Of a stretch of DNA of 64,000 nt, positions 38,331-51,384 are shown one piece after another. Under the pieces are notes generated by a model that saw only the letters and a list, made by a program, of their open reading frames with translations, did not search any database and was not told the DNA's origin. The translations under genes were made by a program, and so were the position numbers. Source of the stretch: Sycobia sp. Sy_11 (Eukaryota > Arthropoda > Insecta > Hymenoptera > Epichrysomallidae); the NCBI GenBank assembly GCA_018907035.1, contig JACCIC010000224.1, forward strand, positions 773,001-837,000, given 5' to 3'. Numbering within the stretch: the stretch's first letter is position 1; every line of letters starts with the position of its first letter.

Positions 38331-38671
38331 CTTCAAACCAAATTGCCAAAGCTTATATGAATCGACTAGAACGTCGTTTTCGTTAACTTAAACTTTGTAT
38401 CGCTCACCATGCTTTTATGCAAGAATATGATAACCTTGGGCATATGGAACTTCTTCCATCAGATGAATGCGAGGTTGACGAAGGATTCTTTTTGCCTAAT
38501 CATCCAGTATTCAAGCAGGATGGTAACAAAAAAATAAGGATTGTTTTTACTTTCTTTTTACTTTTACTTTCTAAAGAGCAAAAAAGAAAAGCTTGTTTGT
38601 CGGGTGAAGACATCTCAATAGCAACTACTACTTTAATTGATTAATCTAACAATTTCCTTTTTCCTTTTATT

Positions 38672-39372
38672 TTGTTAATTTTGTCTTCAGGACAGCGACT
38701 TGCCTCAACAAATCCATTACGCGAATTAATGCCTATTATTGGTACTGATAATTTGCTTCGTCTACGTGGTAGTTTGCACAATTCTTTCGTACAAGTAGTT
38801 CATCAACTTATCACCTGTGTTCGATATACTGCTCGCACTCAGGAGCAGTTGATGGGATCACTCCCTGCAATTAGAGCAAGACCTGCTCGACCCTTTCAAC
38901 ACATTGGAGTCGATTTTTGAGGCCCCTTTACGATTAAGGCGTCTTCTGGAAGGAGACAAAAATCCTTTAAAGGGTATGTTGCAGTTTTGGTATGTTTGGT
39001 CGTGAAAGCAGTTCCTTTGGAATTATAGAGATGACAAAAGGAATATCTTAGTCAGTTATAGCATACAACCAAGTGTTTTAAGCCTAATTATAGCTTTCAA
39101 ATTGGCGATTTGGTTCTCTTAAAAGATAACTTGCTTTCTCCATCAAAATGGCCATTAGGACGTATTGACGCGTTACATACTGGTAATGATCAATTGACGA
39201 GAGTCTACAAATTAATTTTGCTTCCAGTTCATGATAATACATCAGCTAATCTATTGGTATTACAGTCAAACTAGTGGATGTTCATGAATTACAACGTTTA
39301 TCGTTTATTTGATGCGTATCGTACGAAATTATTCGTTCGAGGTGGGAGGTATATTCGCCCCGCTACATTATA
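38672..39372 (+). pseudogene. BEL/Pao integrase remnants
   Basis: 38740-38920 reads GTDNLLRLRGSLHNS and MGSLPAIRARPARPFQHIGVDF, the N-terminal part of BEL integrase up to the first Asp, followed by a stop and GPFTIKASSGRR. The core Asp and Glu are deleted. 39100-39170 resumes with FQIGDLVLLKDNLLSPSKWPL, the C-terminal domain. Confidence 0.75.
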
Positions 39373-39589
39373 ATGGTTAGCTTCAAGGTCATACGCCTGG
39401 TAGCTGGCATTCAGTTTTGCCTTACTGAAGTAGACAACGAAATATCAATATAAGTTCCAATACTACAGATAAGAAGTGGCTACTGTTAGACACTGAGAAC
39501 TATAAATAAGGTATGCTTCCACTCTGGAAGCGAGATTTTTCAAGAGATTTGAGAGTCTTCAGAGATTTTCCAGTGATTTTCTGAGTTCT

Positions 39590-39905
39590 ACTATACTGCT
39601 GCTAAATACGCTTATTCTACTTTCTTGTGAGAATATCGAACTATAGACTTGGAGAAGTCGACTTAGCTTATCGATATTGCTCTTGGAACGTGTTGAAGTC
39701 TTATTAGACTTATACTCTTTCAAACAACGAAGTGGACGATGTTTCAGAGTGCTTCTAGTCTGCTTTTAAATTCACCTATTATACTTACTTGTGAGAATAT
39801 CGAACTATAGACTTAGACAACTCAACTTACGTTACCGATATTTCTCTTAGAAGGTGTTGAAGTCTTACTAAACTTATACTCTTTCAAACAACGAAGTAGC
39901 GCAGC
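39590..39905. repeat. Two tandem copies of a 164-bp unit
   Basis: The block beginning gtgagaatatcgaactatag recurs 164 bp later, and caaacaacgaagt recurs at the same distance (39721 and 39885). The copies are diverged. The position just after the BEL coding remnant suggests it is LTR or 3' untranslated sequence. Confidence 0.85.
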
Positions 39906-40029
39906 CATTATAAACAGATATTTTATATGCAGACTGAAGTTTTCCTTCAATAATAATAATAATTCCACATATCTTTATGAACCACATAATATTGTAGACA
40001 AACATGCAAACACTTTGTCATTTTATATA

Positions 40030-40637
40030 TTTCTTCAGCTTGTATGAGTTTCTAAGAATAGCCTGACAGTTGAAACCGCAGTGTATAACGAAAATAATTT
40101 AGTGAAACTATGCTAGTACCTTTTCTATACCTAGTCTTGACAGATTAATATTAAAATAGCATCAAAGCAACAAAATTTAAAATAAATTTTAGCAAATCAT
40201 AGTACAATTTTTATATTTATAAAAATCACTTATAACATTTTATTACACTACTAATATGATTATTAAAATTTTGATATAATAATCAAAAACTAAAGTGTTT
40301 AGAAAAATTAATATTTATTCTTAGAAAATGCGAACGAAACAATTCTATTAGCCATAATGAATATTATATGATTATAAGTTTTATTATATATTTTGCTTTG
40401 ACCTACATATATAATGCCTTGTTGCATACTGATTGGATTTTCATATTACAAAATATATTAAGAACAGCTATACTGACCTATTTATCTTATCTTGTGAAAA
40501 CTGATATGCAAGAATAGATAAACATAGCTACTATTTATTATAAAACATATTCTAGACGTTATATCATTTATTATGATTCGAAGATATCTCAATATTATTA
40601 AAACTATTTGAGTGCTATTAACTTATATATTACAATT
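40030..40637 (+). promoter_or_regulatory. Conserved upstream region of protease copy 2, with GATA sites
   Basis: Matches 13770-14457 in blocks. tttatcttatcttgtg at 40481-40496 contains two overlapping GATA cores on the reverse strand, 142-157 nt before the ATG. The immediate pre-ATG sequence is the same in both copies apart from small changes. Confidence 0.45.
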
Positions 40638-43600
40638 ATGAAACAACAATATTATATTTTTTTATTTTATATCCTAATTTGCAATAACAGTTTGACTAAT
40701 TCTAAGGTGAGTCGATAAAAATTCTAAAATTATCTTTGTATTTTATAAATAAATAATAAAAAATAAACAAGTTAAATATAATAAATTAAATAGTTGTATT
40801 TATCAGCTTACTTTTTGAATGTATTCATTATTATTCATATTGCTTGTTTCGCTTATATGAAAAAATTGTTTTGAATGAACATTAGTAATTCTATACTGTT
40901 TGGTAATTACTTATCTTACCTTACAAATTATATGAAAATAAAATGATTTACAAATATTTTTGTGAAATTGTTGAAAATACAGTTGACTTTTATTATTCGC
41001 TTAATCGATCAAATTCCTTTTTTGTCTGATGTATTGCGGAACAACTTGTTCACCGAACAACTTGTACCATTGCGCAGTCGTGGAGGATTGTTATGATGGT
41101 GTGATTGTTATGATGCAGTGAACTAAGATATTCTACCGCTTATTCCTGATATAATGGGAGCAGCCGTAGATTTGCACGATCTGATTGTTCGTCTCTGCAA
41201 GTCTATACGATTCGACCTATTGCAGTTCCTGTTCCTAAATGTTCGGGAACGAGAGAGTAGTGCTTCTATCATAACTTTGTAATAGTGTATGATGCTACGG
41301 TCAAATCGGAGTCATGTTTCGGAGACGACACATTTATGTCCGCCAGGCAGTGATTTCGAGTATCTAAATAGAGTTCTTCCCCTAGTGAAGGTCATTGTGT
41401 ATTTATTGGCATATACATACATATGCCACCCCTCGTATATCGTATTTTACGGAGATGACAGAAGGATATACAATTATATTTGAACCGATGTTCGTATTTA
41501 AGAATTTGCAGTCGAAGACAGTCGTCACACACACTAATTCCCCGTATAAAGCTATGTGCCATTTTGAGTGAAAGTCGAGCGACTGATAGTACCGTTAATT
41601 TTTTATATATAGTCCAGAACCATATCAAAGTAAAGAGATGGTCAGACGAACAGCCGTTTTTTAAGGTTTGACTGAAGCTTTTACCAAGAGCTGCATCTAC
41701 TATACTGGCTTGCTGCCTAGAGGGCTGCTTCTTCTGCCGATTACAGACTGAAATCAAAGGTAGGATCACCTATCTACATAACTCATAAGTCGTATAGGTT
41801 CGGGATATATCTTGAAAATCTTGCTTGTATCCACTATCATATTTCTATTCTTTCGAGAGAAGAGAGCAAGTGGGACTTATCGATATTGACGAGCACCCAA
41901 TAGCTCTGAAAATAGGCGGCTGAAATTTGGATAAGATCTTGCAGGCGAAGTGGTGAAGCTTTAAGCAGGAGTACGTCATCTGTGAAGGCGAGAGAAATTA
42001 GATCTCCCTATCTAATACATCTCACAGAGGCCTACGATGGGTCGATTGCTAGAGCGAAGGACTAGTAACTTGGTGATCCGAGTTCAAATCCCGGTCTCGG
42101 CCGATTGACACAAGCACCGCAATATTAATTTACATGTGCTGTGTTCACAAACACATCATAGACCTCCGTCGCTGATTAGTGCCGGTATTGGGAAGCATAA
42201 ATAGAGCGACGTTAAATAACATAAAAAAAAATTTTTTTAAATAATTCTTCTCACAACCCTCAAAAGTGCAAAGTTATCTTGCATCTTACACCGAAGAACA
42301 TAATTGAAACTCTCGCGTAATACACTGCGAGGTGTTCAAGAAGTTCAAGTGATAAATTAATTGCGTGGAAATTGATAAGTCTCAAAAAAAATTCTATAGG
42401 CTTCCATTGCAGATTTATGTTTAAAATAATGTTATAAAATTTCCCGTACATACAACTTATTTAACACAAACGTAAACATTTTCGAAACTAATAAAAAATT
42501 ACGTTGTTTACAAGGAATTGAACTACCATAACTGACATCTAAAATTATATACACCACTTCTTTACCTGTATGTCACCATTAAAAATTCCATGCATGATGT
42601 ACTGCTACTGCCATCTTTGAAGAAACAACGAAAACTTATTCAACGTCATAATATTATATGTATCATCCCATTACGATAGGATTTTTATCTGTTTAAAAAT
42701 TTTTAAATATCCGTTTTGTATATTGTAAATTTTTATACTATTTATGTGATGTTTTTTTTTTACAAAAAAACATCACTTTTAGTCATGCATCTATACAGTA
42801 ACTTTATTTTTAAATCTATCCAAAACCTTACGCATAGTATTATTATATTAAATTAATATTCAGTTCTATCTCTTTCATCTTTCGTCAGTTCTTATCTTGT
42901 ACATATCTACTGATTTTATTATCAATAATTACTGATGAAAAAATCAAATCCAGTTTTAAAGAATTGTAGATACTTGTCTGTACAGTGGCAATAATTACAG
43001 TTACAACTCCATATTAGCACATATTAACACATATCAAAAACTCGGTAAATTCTCCGACTAGTAATATTTGATATTGTTACATTTCATTGTGGGAACTGAT
43101 GGCTGAAGATCTGTAACATGTAATCATATTATGACGTGGATCAGTTTTTGAAATATCAACCCCACACATGTTACGTTTGTATCAGGTAGATCAATAGATG
43201 GAATGTCTAAAAAGTCAATGAGATTTCATGACTCTACAAAGTAACTATCTTGTAATAGATAAAAAGCCATTATACAATACAGCAATATTTATCCATTTCG
43301 GTCGGATTGGACGGCACTTAGGTATGCAGGGTTATTTACGTTATGCAGGGCTAATATTTGATCCACAAAAATATTATTATATAGTGTTATAACAAGTTAT
43401 TATTTAAAATTCTTAGTTCAAATAATTAAAAAAATAACATTAATATTCATCAGAACTTTTTAGATAAGCTTTTTAAAAAGAAGAGTAATGCAAATATTTG
43501 GTACGTAAGACATAGTTCCGATGAAGAAGAGCCATCAGCAGTAGATGAACATGTGGATGAAGAATACCAAGAAAACTATGAACCATCGTACCAAGAAAAT

Positions 43601-44253
43601 AATGAAACAACAGGTTATGAATACAACGGAACGTGGTACTACCAAAACTATGAATCATCGTACCAAGAAAATGATGAAACAACAGAACAAGAACACAACG
43701 GAACATCGTACTACGAAAATTATAATAATTTCCATCAATACCATCAGCAACAGGAGGAACCATTAAATGACCATGATTGTAGTAAGTATGCACTGTGTCA
43801 ATAATACTCAATATCTATAAGTTTGAGTTATACATCTCTCAAGAAATGTTAGTAGATATAAACTTTTTATTTTTATCAACTATATTGCAGATATACATAC
43901 AGTACTTGAATACTAATATACTTAATTTAAATTATTAAAAACATTTTTTTTCATTAAACACTGATAGAAATTGACCTTAAACAGGTTGTTTTAAAAATGG
44001 TTAGCAATTCTTGAATTTAACTAAAAATATGTTTTTGGTTAACATCTGTAAAAATTGATGCCTTAATGAGAATGTAAGATTATTGTAAACTTGTTTATAA
44101 TTTGCTTATAATTCAAGCAAAATACATTCATAAAGATAATGAAAATTTCAATAGATTTGACGATAAACCTCTGACAATATCACGATATTTGAATCAAAAA
44201 TCAGCTCGTAAGAAAAAACTGAACTTTCGTGCTATTAAGTAAATAACAAGGAA

Positions 44254-44308
<55 letters not shown>

Positions 44309-47300
44309 TGAAATTGACTACAGAAGAATGATTATCATTCAATGATTATCTTTTATTGTGCTGAGTTTCAATCCTTATTCCAAAAATTCAAAAACTACAA
44401 ATATGGCATATAGTACATTCTTAAAAATGGTAACAGGAGAAATGACCGCGTAGAGAAATATGTGCATTCATGGACATTAAAAAAAGAAAAAGTAGTATCG
44501 GCTTGTGATTGGATTTTTATTTTAGATAGGGAAATCAGATTCTTCTATTGTAATGACAACCTGCGAAAATTCGTTTCATGATTTCCAGCAAGATCGCACA
44601 TCGATTTTTTATACGGCTCATCGAGGTGTCACGAAAACAGCTATCAAGAAGGAAAATGTAATAAAAATGCACGTTTTAGTATTCGTAGACAGTCCACTGC
44701 AGGTGCCAGACATAGCTGAGACAGTAACCATCTTAAAAGACTGTAATCATATCCTGCTTTAACACGAAAAGTACAGAATGTAATTATCTATGACTTTGCC
44801 AAATGAATAAAATTTAATATAATATTGATAACTTGATTAGATGATGTGAAATGCCGTTAAAAACTAATGTGAAAATCCATTATTTATCTTGCGAGATTTA
44901 TAATTGAAGCTGTCACTAAATGCCAAGTTAGTTCTTTTCGTCTGTTTCTTCCTAAATGCGAGCTCTCATCACAAGCTAAAATTTTCGTGCATTGTACGAG
45001 TTTGGCTTTGGGAAAATCTTGAGTGGGACTTTATATATACTTTATTAAAAAAATAAATAAATTGTTTAAATGCAGAAATTAATTAGTAAATTATTATATC
45101 TAAATAAAATTTTAATGAAATATTCTTTATCAAAAAATTATCATTGCAATTGCATGCTAATTTATACAACCTAATTTTATTTTAATTTTACTAAAGTATC
45201 ATATTAATATTTGTTTCGTTTATTAGATGTATATATAAATTCAAAATTGTTTTTCTCATGTCTGCTAGATGAATACCCTATTACATGCCAGTCTTCATCG
45301 AGTTTTATTTTGTTATACTGCACTTTTTAGCGCGGGTTATACTGTAACATCCCACACAACCGTTAAATTATAAAAAATAATGTAACGTGAATGCATTGAA
45401 TAATGCGGAAAAAATTAAAAATTGTTGATTCTATCGATAATAAACAATTAAAAAGTCAGTAATATAAATGTCAATTTAGCCATCGAGAAACATCCGCTAA
45501 TAGAGTATATATTTAGCATTAATGGGTAATACAGTGAGGAACTTGTTCAATACACCATAGTTGCTAAATTGATCGATGACAGAATTTCTAATCTTGGCTA
45601 ACATAATCTAATGTTACAAAAAACCAATCAAATTAATAACACAAATAATTTATACACTTTATACTCATATTACAATCTAATTTTTCAAGCGTGTGAATAT
45701 TGAACCTATCATGTCCTACTTATTTCAACCTTTTTTGTTATCCACAAATTTATTTAGAATTTTTTTTAATTTATCCAAATTAATAAATATTTTTTTTTAT
45801 TGGTCTTACAGTCCAATCAATTTCAACCAAAAATAAAATAAAATAAAAATAATAATAAAAAATAAAAAATAAGAAATAAAAATAAAAAATAATAAAAATA
45901 AAAAATAAAAAATAATAAAACTAAAAAATAAAAATTAAAAATAAAAATTAAATTAAAAATTAAATTAAAATGATAATGACAGTCAGACTGTCCTTGTTTA
46001 CATTCACATTTTATTTTCAGTCTGACTGTCATTATCATTTTAATTTAATTTTTAATTTAATTTTTATTTTTAATTTTTATTTTTTATTTTTATTATTTTT
46101 TATTTTTATTTCTTATTTTTTATTTTTTATTATTATTTTTATTTTTTATTTTTATTTTATTTTTATTTTTATTTTATTTTATATTTGGTTGAAATTGATT
46201 GGACTGTAAGACCAATAAAAAAAATATTTATTAATTTGTATATGGGCAGTCGACAGAAGTACAATTCAATTGTTTTAATTTATCCAGCCTTTTCCCCTTT
46301 ACTTACAGCCTTTACCAGCCATAACATTACAGCTATAACATTGCTGTTTTGAAAAACATGGGTGTAACTGTGGCATTATTCCAGTGTCTGGACGTTTCAA
46401 CGCATGATTTGCAAGCTTTGTTGTAAACCCAAACTTTATCTTCACTTGAAATTGATATATTAAAATATCTTTTGTAAAATTATTTGGCAGTAACATAAAT
46501 GTCAATTTTCTGCTTCAAAGACAAAACGACAGCAAATGTAACAAAAATTATCTTGGTTATTTGAACATATACAAACGTAGATTATGAAGACCACATAAAT
46601 TCAGAAATGGCTGAAAGAATAGACTATAAACTATTAATAGCTATGAGAAGGCCTACACTGAAGAATAATGTACCGAGAAGAGTCGTTCGAACGACTGATA
46701 ACTGCTCATCCATAAGTTCTCTCCGGAAAGATAATAGTAAAAATCATGTTTCGAAACTCGTTAGAAAAACTCACCGTGGACGGCATCATAAAAATGATAT
46801 GTGGCTTAAAAGATAAATTTATTGCAAGTGTAAGGTTGTCGTACTAACCCAATAAGCGTTGCGAGTTACAAGGCTCAAAGGTTAAGGATCTTAGGGTAGA
46901 AGTGTCAGGAGTTCTAGTCTTGTTTTGAAACTGCTAAAATACTTCATTTCAATCAACAATGTCTCTGTAAAAAAAAAAAATATTTCAAATTTTAAAAATA
47001 CCTTAGGATAAGAGTAGACTTTGTAGATAGCATTCCTCGTTTGGAGCAAAACGAGAAATTTTGTCGCCGTGTTATAAGACCTTAAATATCACAAAAACCT
47101 AAAAACAAAAAAGACAAAATATCTCAAAAACCTAACGTGCTGAATAAATTCCGACTCCAGATTCAAAATCTACGCAAAATATACTTCGGAAATGAGCCTC
47201 AATGGGCAAACAACAATCTTATTTACGGCAATCTTATTTACTTACAGCCTTATTTTGCAGATATATGCAATTATATAAAATATACTAAAAATTAAAAATT

Positions 47301-50300
47301 GTACTTATGTTGACAGTTTTGAATAAAATCAATAAATATTTTTATCTCTTAAATAAAAAATTATAAAATATATCACAGTATAAAGACTGTAAGACCGATA
47401 AAAATATTTCTTAATTTATATAAAATATCAATAATTTTAGAAATTTACGAATTTTTTTGAGTACAATTATTCACATATTATATGTTTTAGGCAATTATTT
47501 TATTAATAAACTTTTACCAAGTCGGTTTTTTATTATTTTTTTAAGAATAGTTGTTTGATTCTTTATAAACGACAATTTTTTCATAGATTTCGAGAATTAG
47601 TAATTAAGTAATACTAATGTTTAGAAAAATTTTCAAAGATCTGATAAACGTTTTTGAATTATTTTGAAAAGATATCTTAATTCATTAAATAATTTTCGTA
47701 AATAGCATGTGGAGTTCCACAACACAGATCGACCAGAATATATCTAGGACAGGTTGCGGACCACTCAGAGTTTCCATATTTGGCCAAGGTTATGAGAAGA
47801 CTTTATAAAAATAATGAATGGACTGAGTCCCCATGCGGAGGTAGTATGATCACTAGAAAACATATGCTATCTGTCGCTCATTGTTTTGAAGAAGAGTATG
47901 TATTTGTTTTGTTAGCTATATACTTTATTGGCTATGAATAAATAGACATTTACTTACATAAATTATCTCTTAAAGAATAATTATTACTTAAGGAACACTG
48001 TAGGTTAGCAGCAGGGTGCGAGCTTCGTAACCGAAAGCTCCCAGGTTCGAATCCAGTCTTTTGAGTCGCAGGTTGTGGTTATTATTTACGTCCAATTTTG
48101 TGGATAACGAAAATTCATTTGAAACAATTTTTAACTGAAAATTTCCAATTTTTGCATGAGTTCAACAATGTTACTCAGAGAAAATTTGTATCAATATGTT
48201 TAGAAAGAATAGAAATCAATGAAACCCGCAGGAGAAATGTATGTCACACTGGAATTATCTTCACTTGAATCTTTATTGGCAATACATTTCCTTTCTCATA
48301 TTCATTTAAAGAACAACTCACTGATGTAGCAAGTTTTGTGTACACTAAACATACCGTCGGTGTTAAGACTTAACATTAAGATTTATATTGAACCTAGAAC
48401 GATGATCCATATATATTAAATTTTAAGAAAAGAAAAACAAGTATAACAATAAAAAGGGATATTTTTTATAGAGATGGATATCAATCTGGTTATGTGACAC
48501 TTAGCGACAATCGGAATTATGAGCTTGAACGTGTAATCGTACATGAGGATTACGATCCAGATGATCCGTTTATGTTAAATGACATTGCTATGGGTATACT
48601 TCAAGATCGAGTGAGATTAGGACCTGGAGTTTCAGTTATCTGTTTACCAACGCGTAAGTTTAAATCGATTAACTTAATTAACTAAAATCCATAAAAACTG
48701 GTATTTATTTTACAATTTTCGTGGTATATTCTTTCACAAGGCATTCTGAGAATACAATGTGTTCTATTCGTTTTTATTTCTTTTAAAAGTATCCCTACAA
48801 TAACATATTTTCTTTCATCAATACGACAGAGCAACATTTATCACAACAATGTTTACCAATTCATTTTTTGGTAATATCAAATTTTTTTATCACTAGTAAC
48901 ATTTGTCTGCACTAGTTTACCACTTTAACTATTTAACAATATCGACCAACTATTAGGAGTATTGAATGAGATTTTCCTGAAAAAGGCATCTCTAATAATT
49001 GCAACTCTTTTTATTATAATAGCACGCAAACGGCAAAAGAGCAAACCGTTATAGCAATGAACAAAAGCCCTGTACGCAGAAACGTATTGACTATAGTCGA
49101 GAATCTTGAGAGAGCGCAATATATCTGTAGTAGTCAACGGCCAGCATCGAACTCGAACTATACAATATTACATGAAAATTTATTTATGTTTAATTAAAAA
49201 TTTGTTGCTAAAAAAATATGAATATTATTTTAACATTTTTTTTTAAATTAAACGAAACATTTTTCATTTTTTATTTAGTACCCATTCACATTTTATTTAT
49301 ATTAATAATCGAAATTTGTACAGCCTATGAGGATTTTGCAGATGCTATGTCAATCACTGCTGGATGGGGAGTGTTAGATTCACATGAAACTTACACTTAT
49401 AATTTACATAAGGCTTATCTACCAATTTTATCGACACAACAATGCCTTCAATCCGAGATTCCTTATAGAATGCCCGACTCTTCATTTTGTGCAGGAGACA
49501 TGGACGGAGGACCTGCATCCTGTAAAGTAAGTTCTCAAAATTAGTTAAATATAGAAAATAGTTTTATAATAATTTATTCATTAGCTATACTTTACTTCTT
49601 ATAATTGTAGGGAGATAGTGGTGGACCAGTTATGGTGAAAGGCGATAAAGATGAAATGATACTAGCAGGTATTTTTATTATTGACTTTCATTACTACAAT
49701 TCGCTTAAAACTAAAACTCTCTGCTAATTTATATTATATAATCGAAATTACAACATAATTATTATAGATAATATTTTCTACAAAAAAATATTTCATTTTT
49801 TAATATAATGTTTTAGTATAGTATGACTTTCAAACGACTGATTGAGAAGGGCCAACAAAGAAATATTTTTATTTAACAAAAAAATATAATTATATAGATT
49901 ATTTAAGCAAATTCTAAAATTATGCATCAAATTGTGTGTAACACAGCAATGCGATTTGATTTAAGAAAAACACTAATTGAGATTTTATTTTACTACAGAA
50001 TGAATTGGAACCGTATTAGATTTATTTACGAATGAATATGATAATCGGTGGATGACACTATTATTAAATCGATTGTCACTTAAAATTTGCAATTAGAAAT
50101 TTTTCGATTGTTTTTAATTTTTTCAAACCTTTTGTAACTTTTGACATATTCAATTAATAGAAACGTAAATTATATTGGACTTTACCTCATTCAAGTAAAC
50201 TGCAGATTCTAATTCACACTAATCAAATTATATTATTATTATTTATTGAAAAATTTTATTGATTATTTGCCAAAATATTAAATAAATTATTAATATTTAC

Positions 50301-50772
50301 CAAGTCCAATCCAATACATTGTAAGTGTAAACAAATAATATTATTTCTATTTAAAAATCCATTAAAATAATTTTCTATACTTGTCCTTGTTACAAAGGCA
50401 AAACAGCTTAACATATATTTTAAAAGAATTGTTTATGCATTATTGATATAAATAAATTTTAATTAATTTAATATAAATAATTTGATTAATTTGATATAAA
50501 TAATTATTGATATAAATAAATAAATTTTGATATAAAAATGATATTAGAATATAAATACATCAGTTTTCATATATTAATAGTTTCATTCTAAATATGTATA
50601 AGATTTAATTTGCTTTATTAATGTAAAAATATTGTTTTCGGAAGGAATGAATTCATACAGTGTTGCAGCTTGTGGAACTCCTGGCTATCCGGGTATAAAA
50701 AAGAAAGTCAGTTTCTTCCATGACTGGATAATGGACAAGATTGGTAACGAACCATTATGTAGTCGGCCATAA
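40638..50772 (+). CDS. Secreted trypsin-like serine protease with Tyr-rich octapeptide-repeat domain, copy 2 (7 exons)
   Basis: Exons: 40638-40706, 43469-43781, 47706-47895, 48472-48653, 49324-49526, 49611-49668, 50645-50772. Six of seven exon lengths equal those of copy 1; only exon 2 is shorter, by 240 nt. Phases are identical and the sum is 1143 nt (380 residues). Residues 1-23: signal peptide. 24-127: Tyr/Glu/Asn-rich repeat domain. Activation site R138 before IYLG, a clearer trypsin-type site than in copy 1. Triad H186, D228, S322 intact. Position 189 is Ala (GGPASCKGDS). The C-terminus LCSRP is shared. The conserved frames, splice sites and triad in both copies suggest both are functional. 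Confidence 0.85.
41040..42015 (-). mobile_element. R2-like non-LTR retrotransposon fragment in intron 1 of copy 2
   Basis: On the minus strand, 42010-41838 reads LAFTDDVLLLKASPLRLQDL and WVLVNIDKS, the RT catalytic block with FTDD for FADD and the following block. Further 3' the frame breaks, though stretches such as MILPLISVCNR look like the thumb region. Lower-AT sequence continues to about 41040. Confidence 0.6.
42026..42233 (+). repeat. tRNA-derived SINE, plus-strand copy
   Basis: Starts ggcctacgatgggtcgattg; B-box-like gagttcaaatcccggtctc; 3' end gcataaatagagcgacgtta then a poly-A-like tail. It has about 60 bp more internal sequence than the copy at 27526-27665 (tttacatgtgctgtgttcac region). 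Confidence 0.8.
42234..43468 (+). other. Remainder of intron 1 of protease copy 2
   Basis: AT-rich, no coding block. A small hairpin (gatgttttttttttacaaaa and complement) sits near 42750-42776. Confidence 0.5.
43565..43732 (+). repeat. 24-nt coding tandem repeat (7 octapeptide units) in copy 2
   Basis: Units YQENYEPS, YQENNETT, GYEYNGTW, YYQNYESS, YQENDETT, EQEHNGTS, YYENYNNF. Units 1-3 resemble units 4-6, so the array has a 72-nt higher-order period. Potential N-glycosylation sequons (NET, NGT, NGT) appear in the second and third unit types. Confidence 0.85.
44257..44306. repeat. (AT)n microsatellite
   Basis: Uninterrupted AT dinucleotide run in intron 2 of copy 2. Confidence 0.95.
45776..46238. 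repeat. 463-bp near-perfect inverted repeat (foldback) in intron 2 of copy 2
   Basis: The outer ends caaattaataaatatttttt and its complement, and the next blocks (ggtcttacagtccaatcaat and complement), pair across the whole element. The arms are A-rich on the left and T-rich on the right. The inner ends are aatgacagtcagactg (to 45990) and cagtctgactgtcatt (from 46018), leaving a 27-nt loop. A transcript would form a hairpin of over 200 bp. Confidence 0.9.
46550..47480. other. Unassigned intron sequence with short open frames
   Basis: A basic 69-codon frame (46607-46813) and a repeat-like patch (47040-47260) show no recognisable domain. No homologue in copy 1 intron 2 is visible. Confidence 0.3.
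48000..48170 (+). repeat. tRNA-like SINE-type repeat in intron 3 of copy 2
   Basis: Contains a canonical B-box (aggttcgaatccagt) and a tRNA-like 5' part (gtaggttagcagcagggtgc). The 3' part (aaaattcatttgaaacaatt) aligns with the 3' part of the repeat at 19745-19910, at nearly the same distance from exon 3. Confidence 0.6.
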
Positions 50773-51384
50773 TTGTAATACAAATTTTAGTATTTTTGTA
50801 AAAAATGGTTTGATTATGGAAAAAGGTTTTGAAAAGATACTTATTATTCTTTTTACATTGTTTCCTTGTTTTATTAGAATATCGAAAAATGTTTGCATAG
50901 TCCTCAGTCGAAAAGACGAATTTTCTTGTTCAATTTCGGGTCAAAAATTGAGACTTTTAAGTCAACTTTGGATAAATATAAAATGATAATCAAACAGTCA
51001 TTTGTTTTTGCTTCCTTAACCGAAACTGTAAACTTCGGCCTCGATTTTGCATTCGAGCTAAAAAGTGTTGCGACCGTATTCAGATAACCATAAAATACTA
51101 ATCAAGTCTTGTAGACAAGCACGTGTATTATATCTGCCAGCAAAAGAGGTTAAATACGTTAAGTGCACGATAGATGTAAACTAAAAGAATGACAACTACA
51201 AGTAAGTACATGATGTATACTAAGAGGGCTGAAAATTTGATAGGCTGTCACATTGATGGAATTACTATAATTAACCCCATATAATTTTTAGATATTAGCA
51301 ACCTTCAAAAAAACGTGTATTAAGTTGACATTTATCGGAAATTCGTTCATCAGATATAGAATTATTAATATAGCAAATTCTGTC
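50773..51384. other. 3' flank of protease copy 2
   Basis: AT-rich sequence without recognisable feature. The end of a mariner element probably lies in the last part but its terminus was not identified. Confidence 0.4.

Larger units (their letters stand above)
37300..39372 (+). mobile_element. BEL/Pao LTR retrotransposon, internally deleted
   Basis: Contains gag zinc-knuckle, retropepsin, a small RT piece and integrase pieces in the BEL order. Most of RT, all of RNase H and the integrase catalytic core are missing. The 5' part is lost where the LINE sits (37289). Confidence 0.8.

Noticed and set aside
45823..46209. Mirror-image open frames on both strands starting MIMTVRL
   Set aside because: They arise from the inverted repeat and its A/T-rich arms; no domain.
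48000..48170. Functional tRNA gene
   Set aside because: The B-box is good, but acceptor and D-arm pairing are poor and related degraded copies exist; SINE-type origin fits better.
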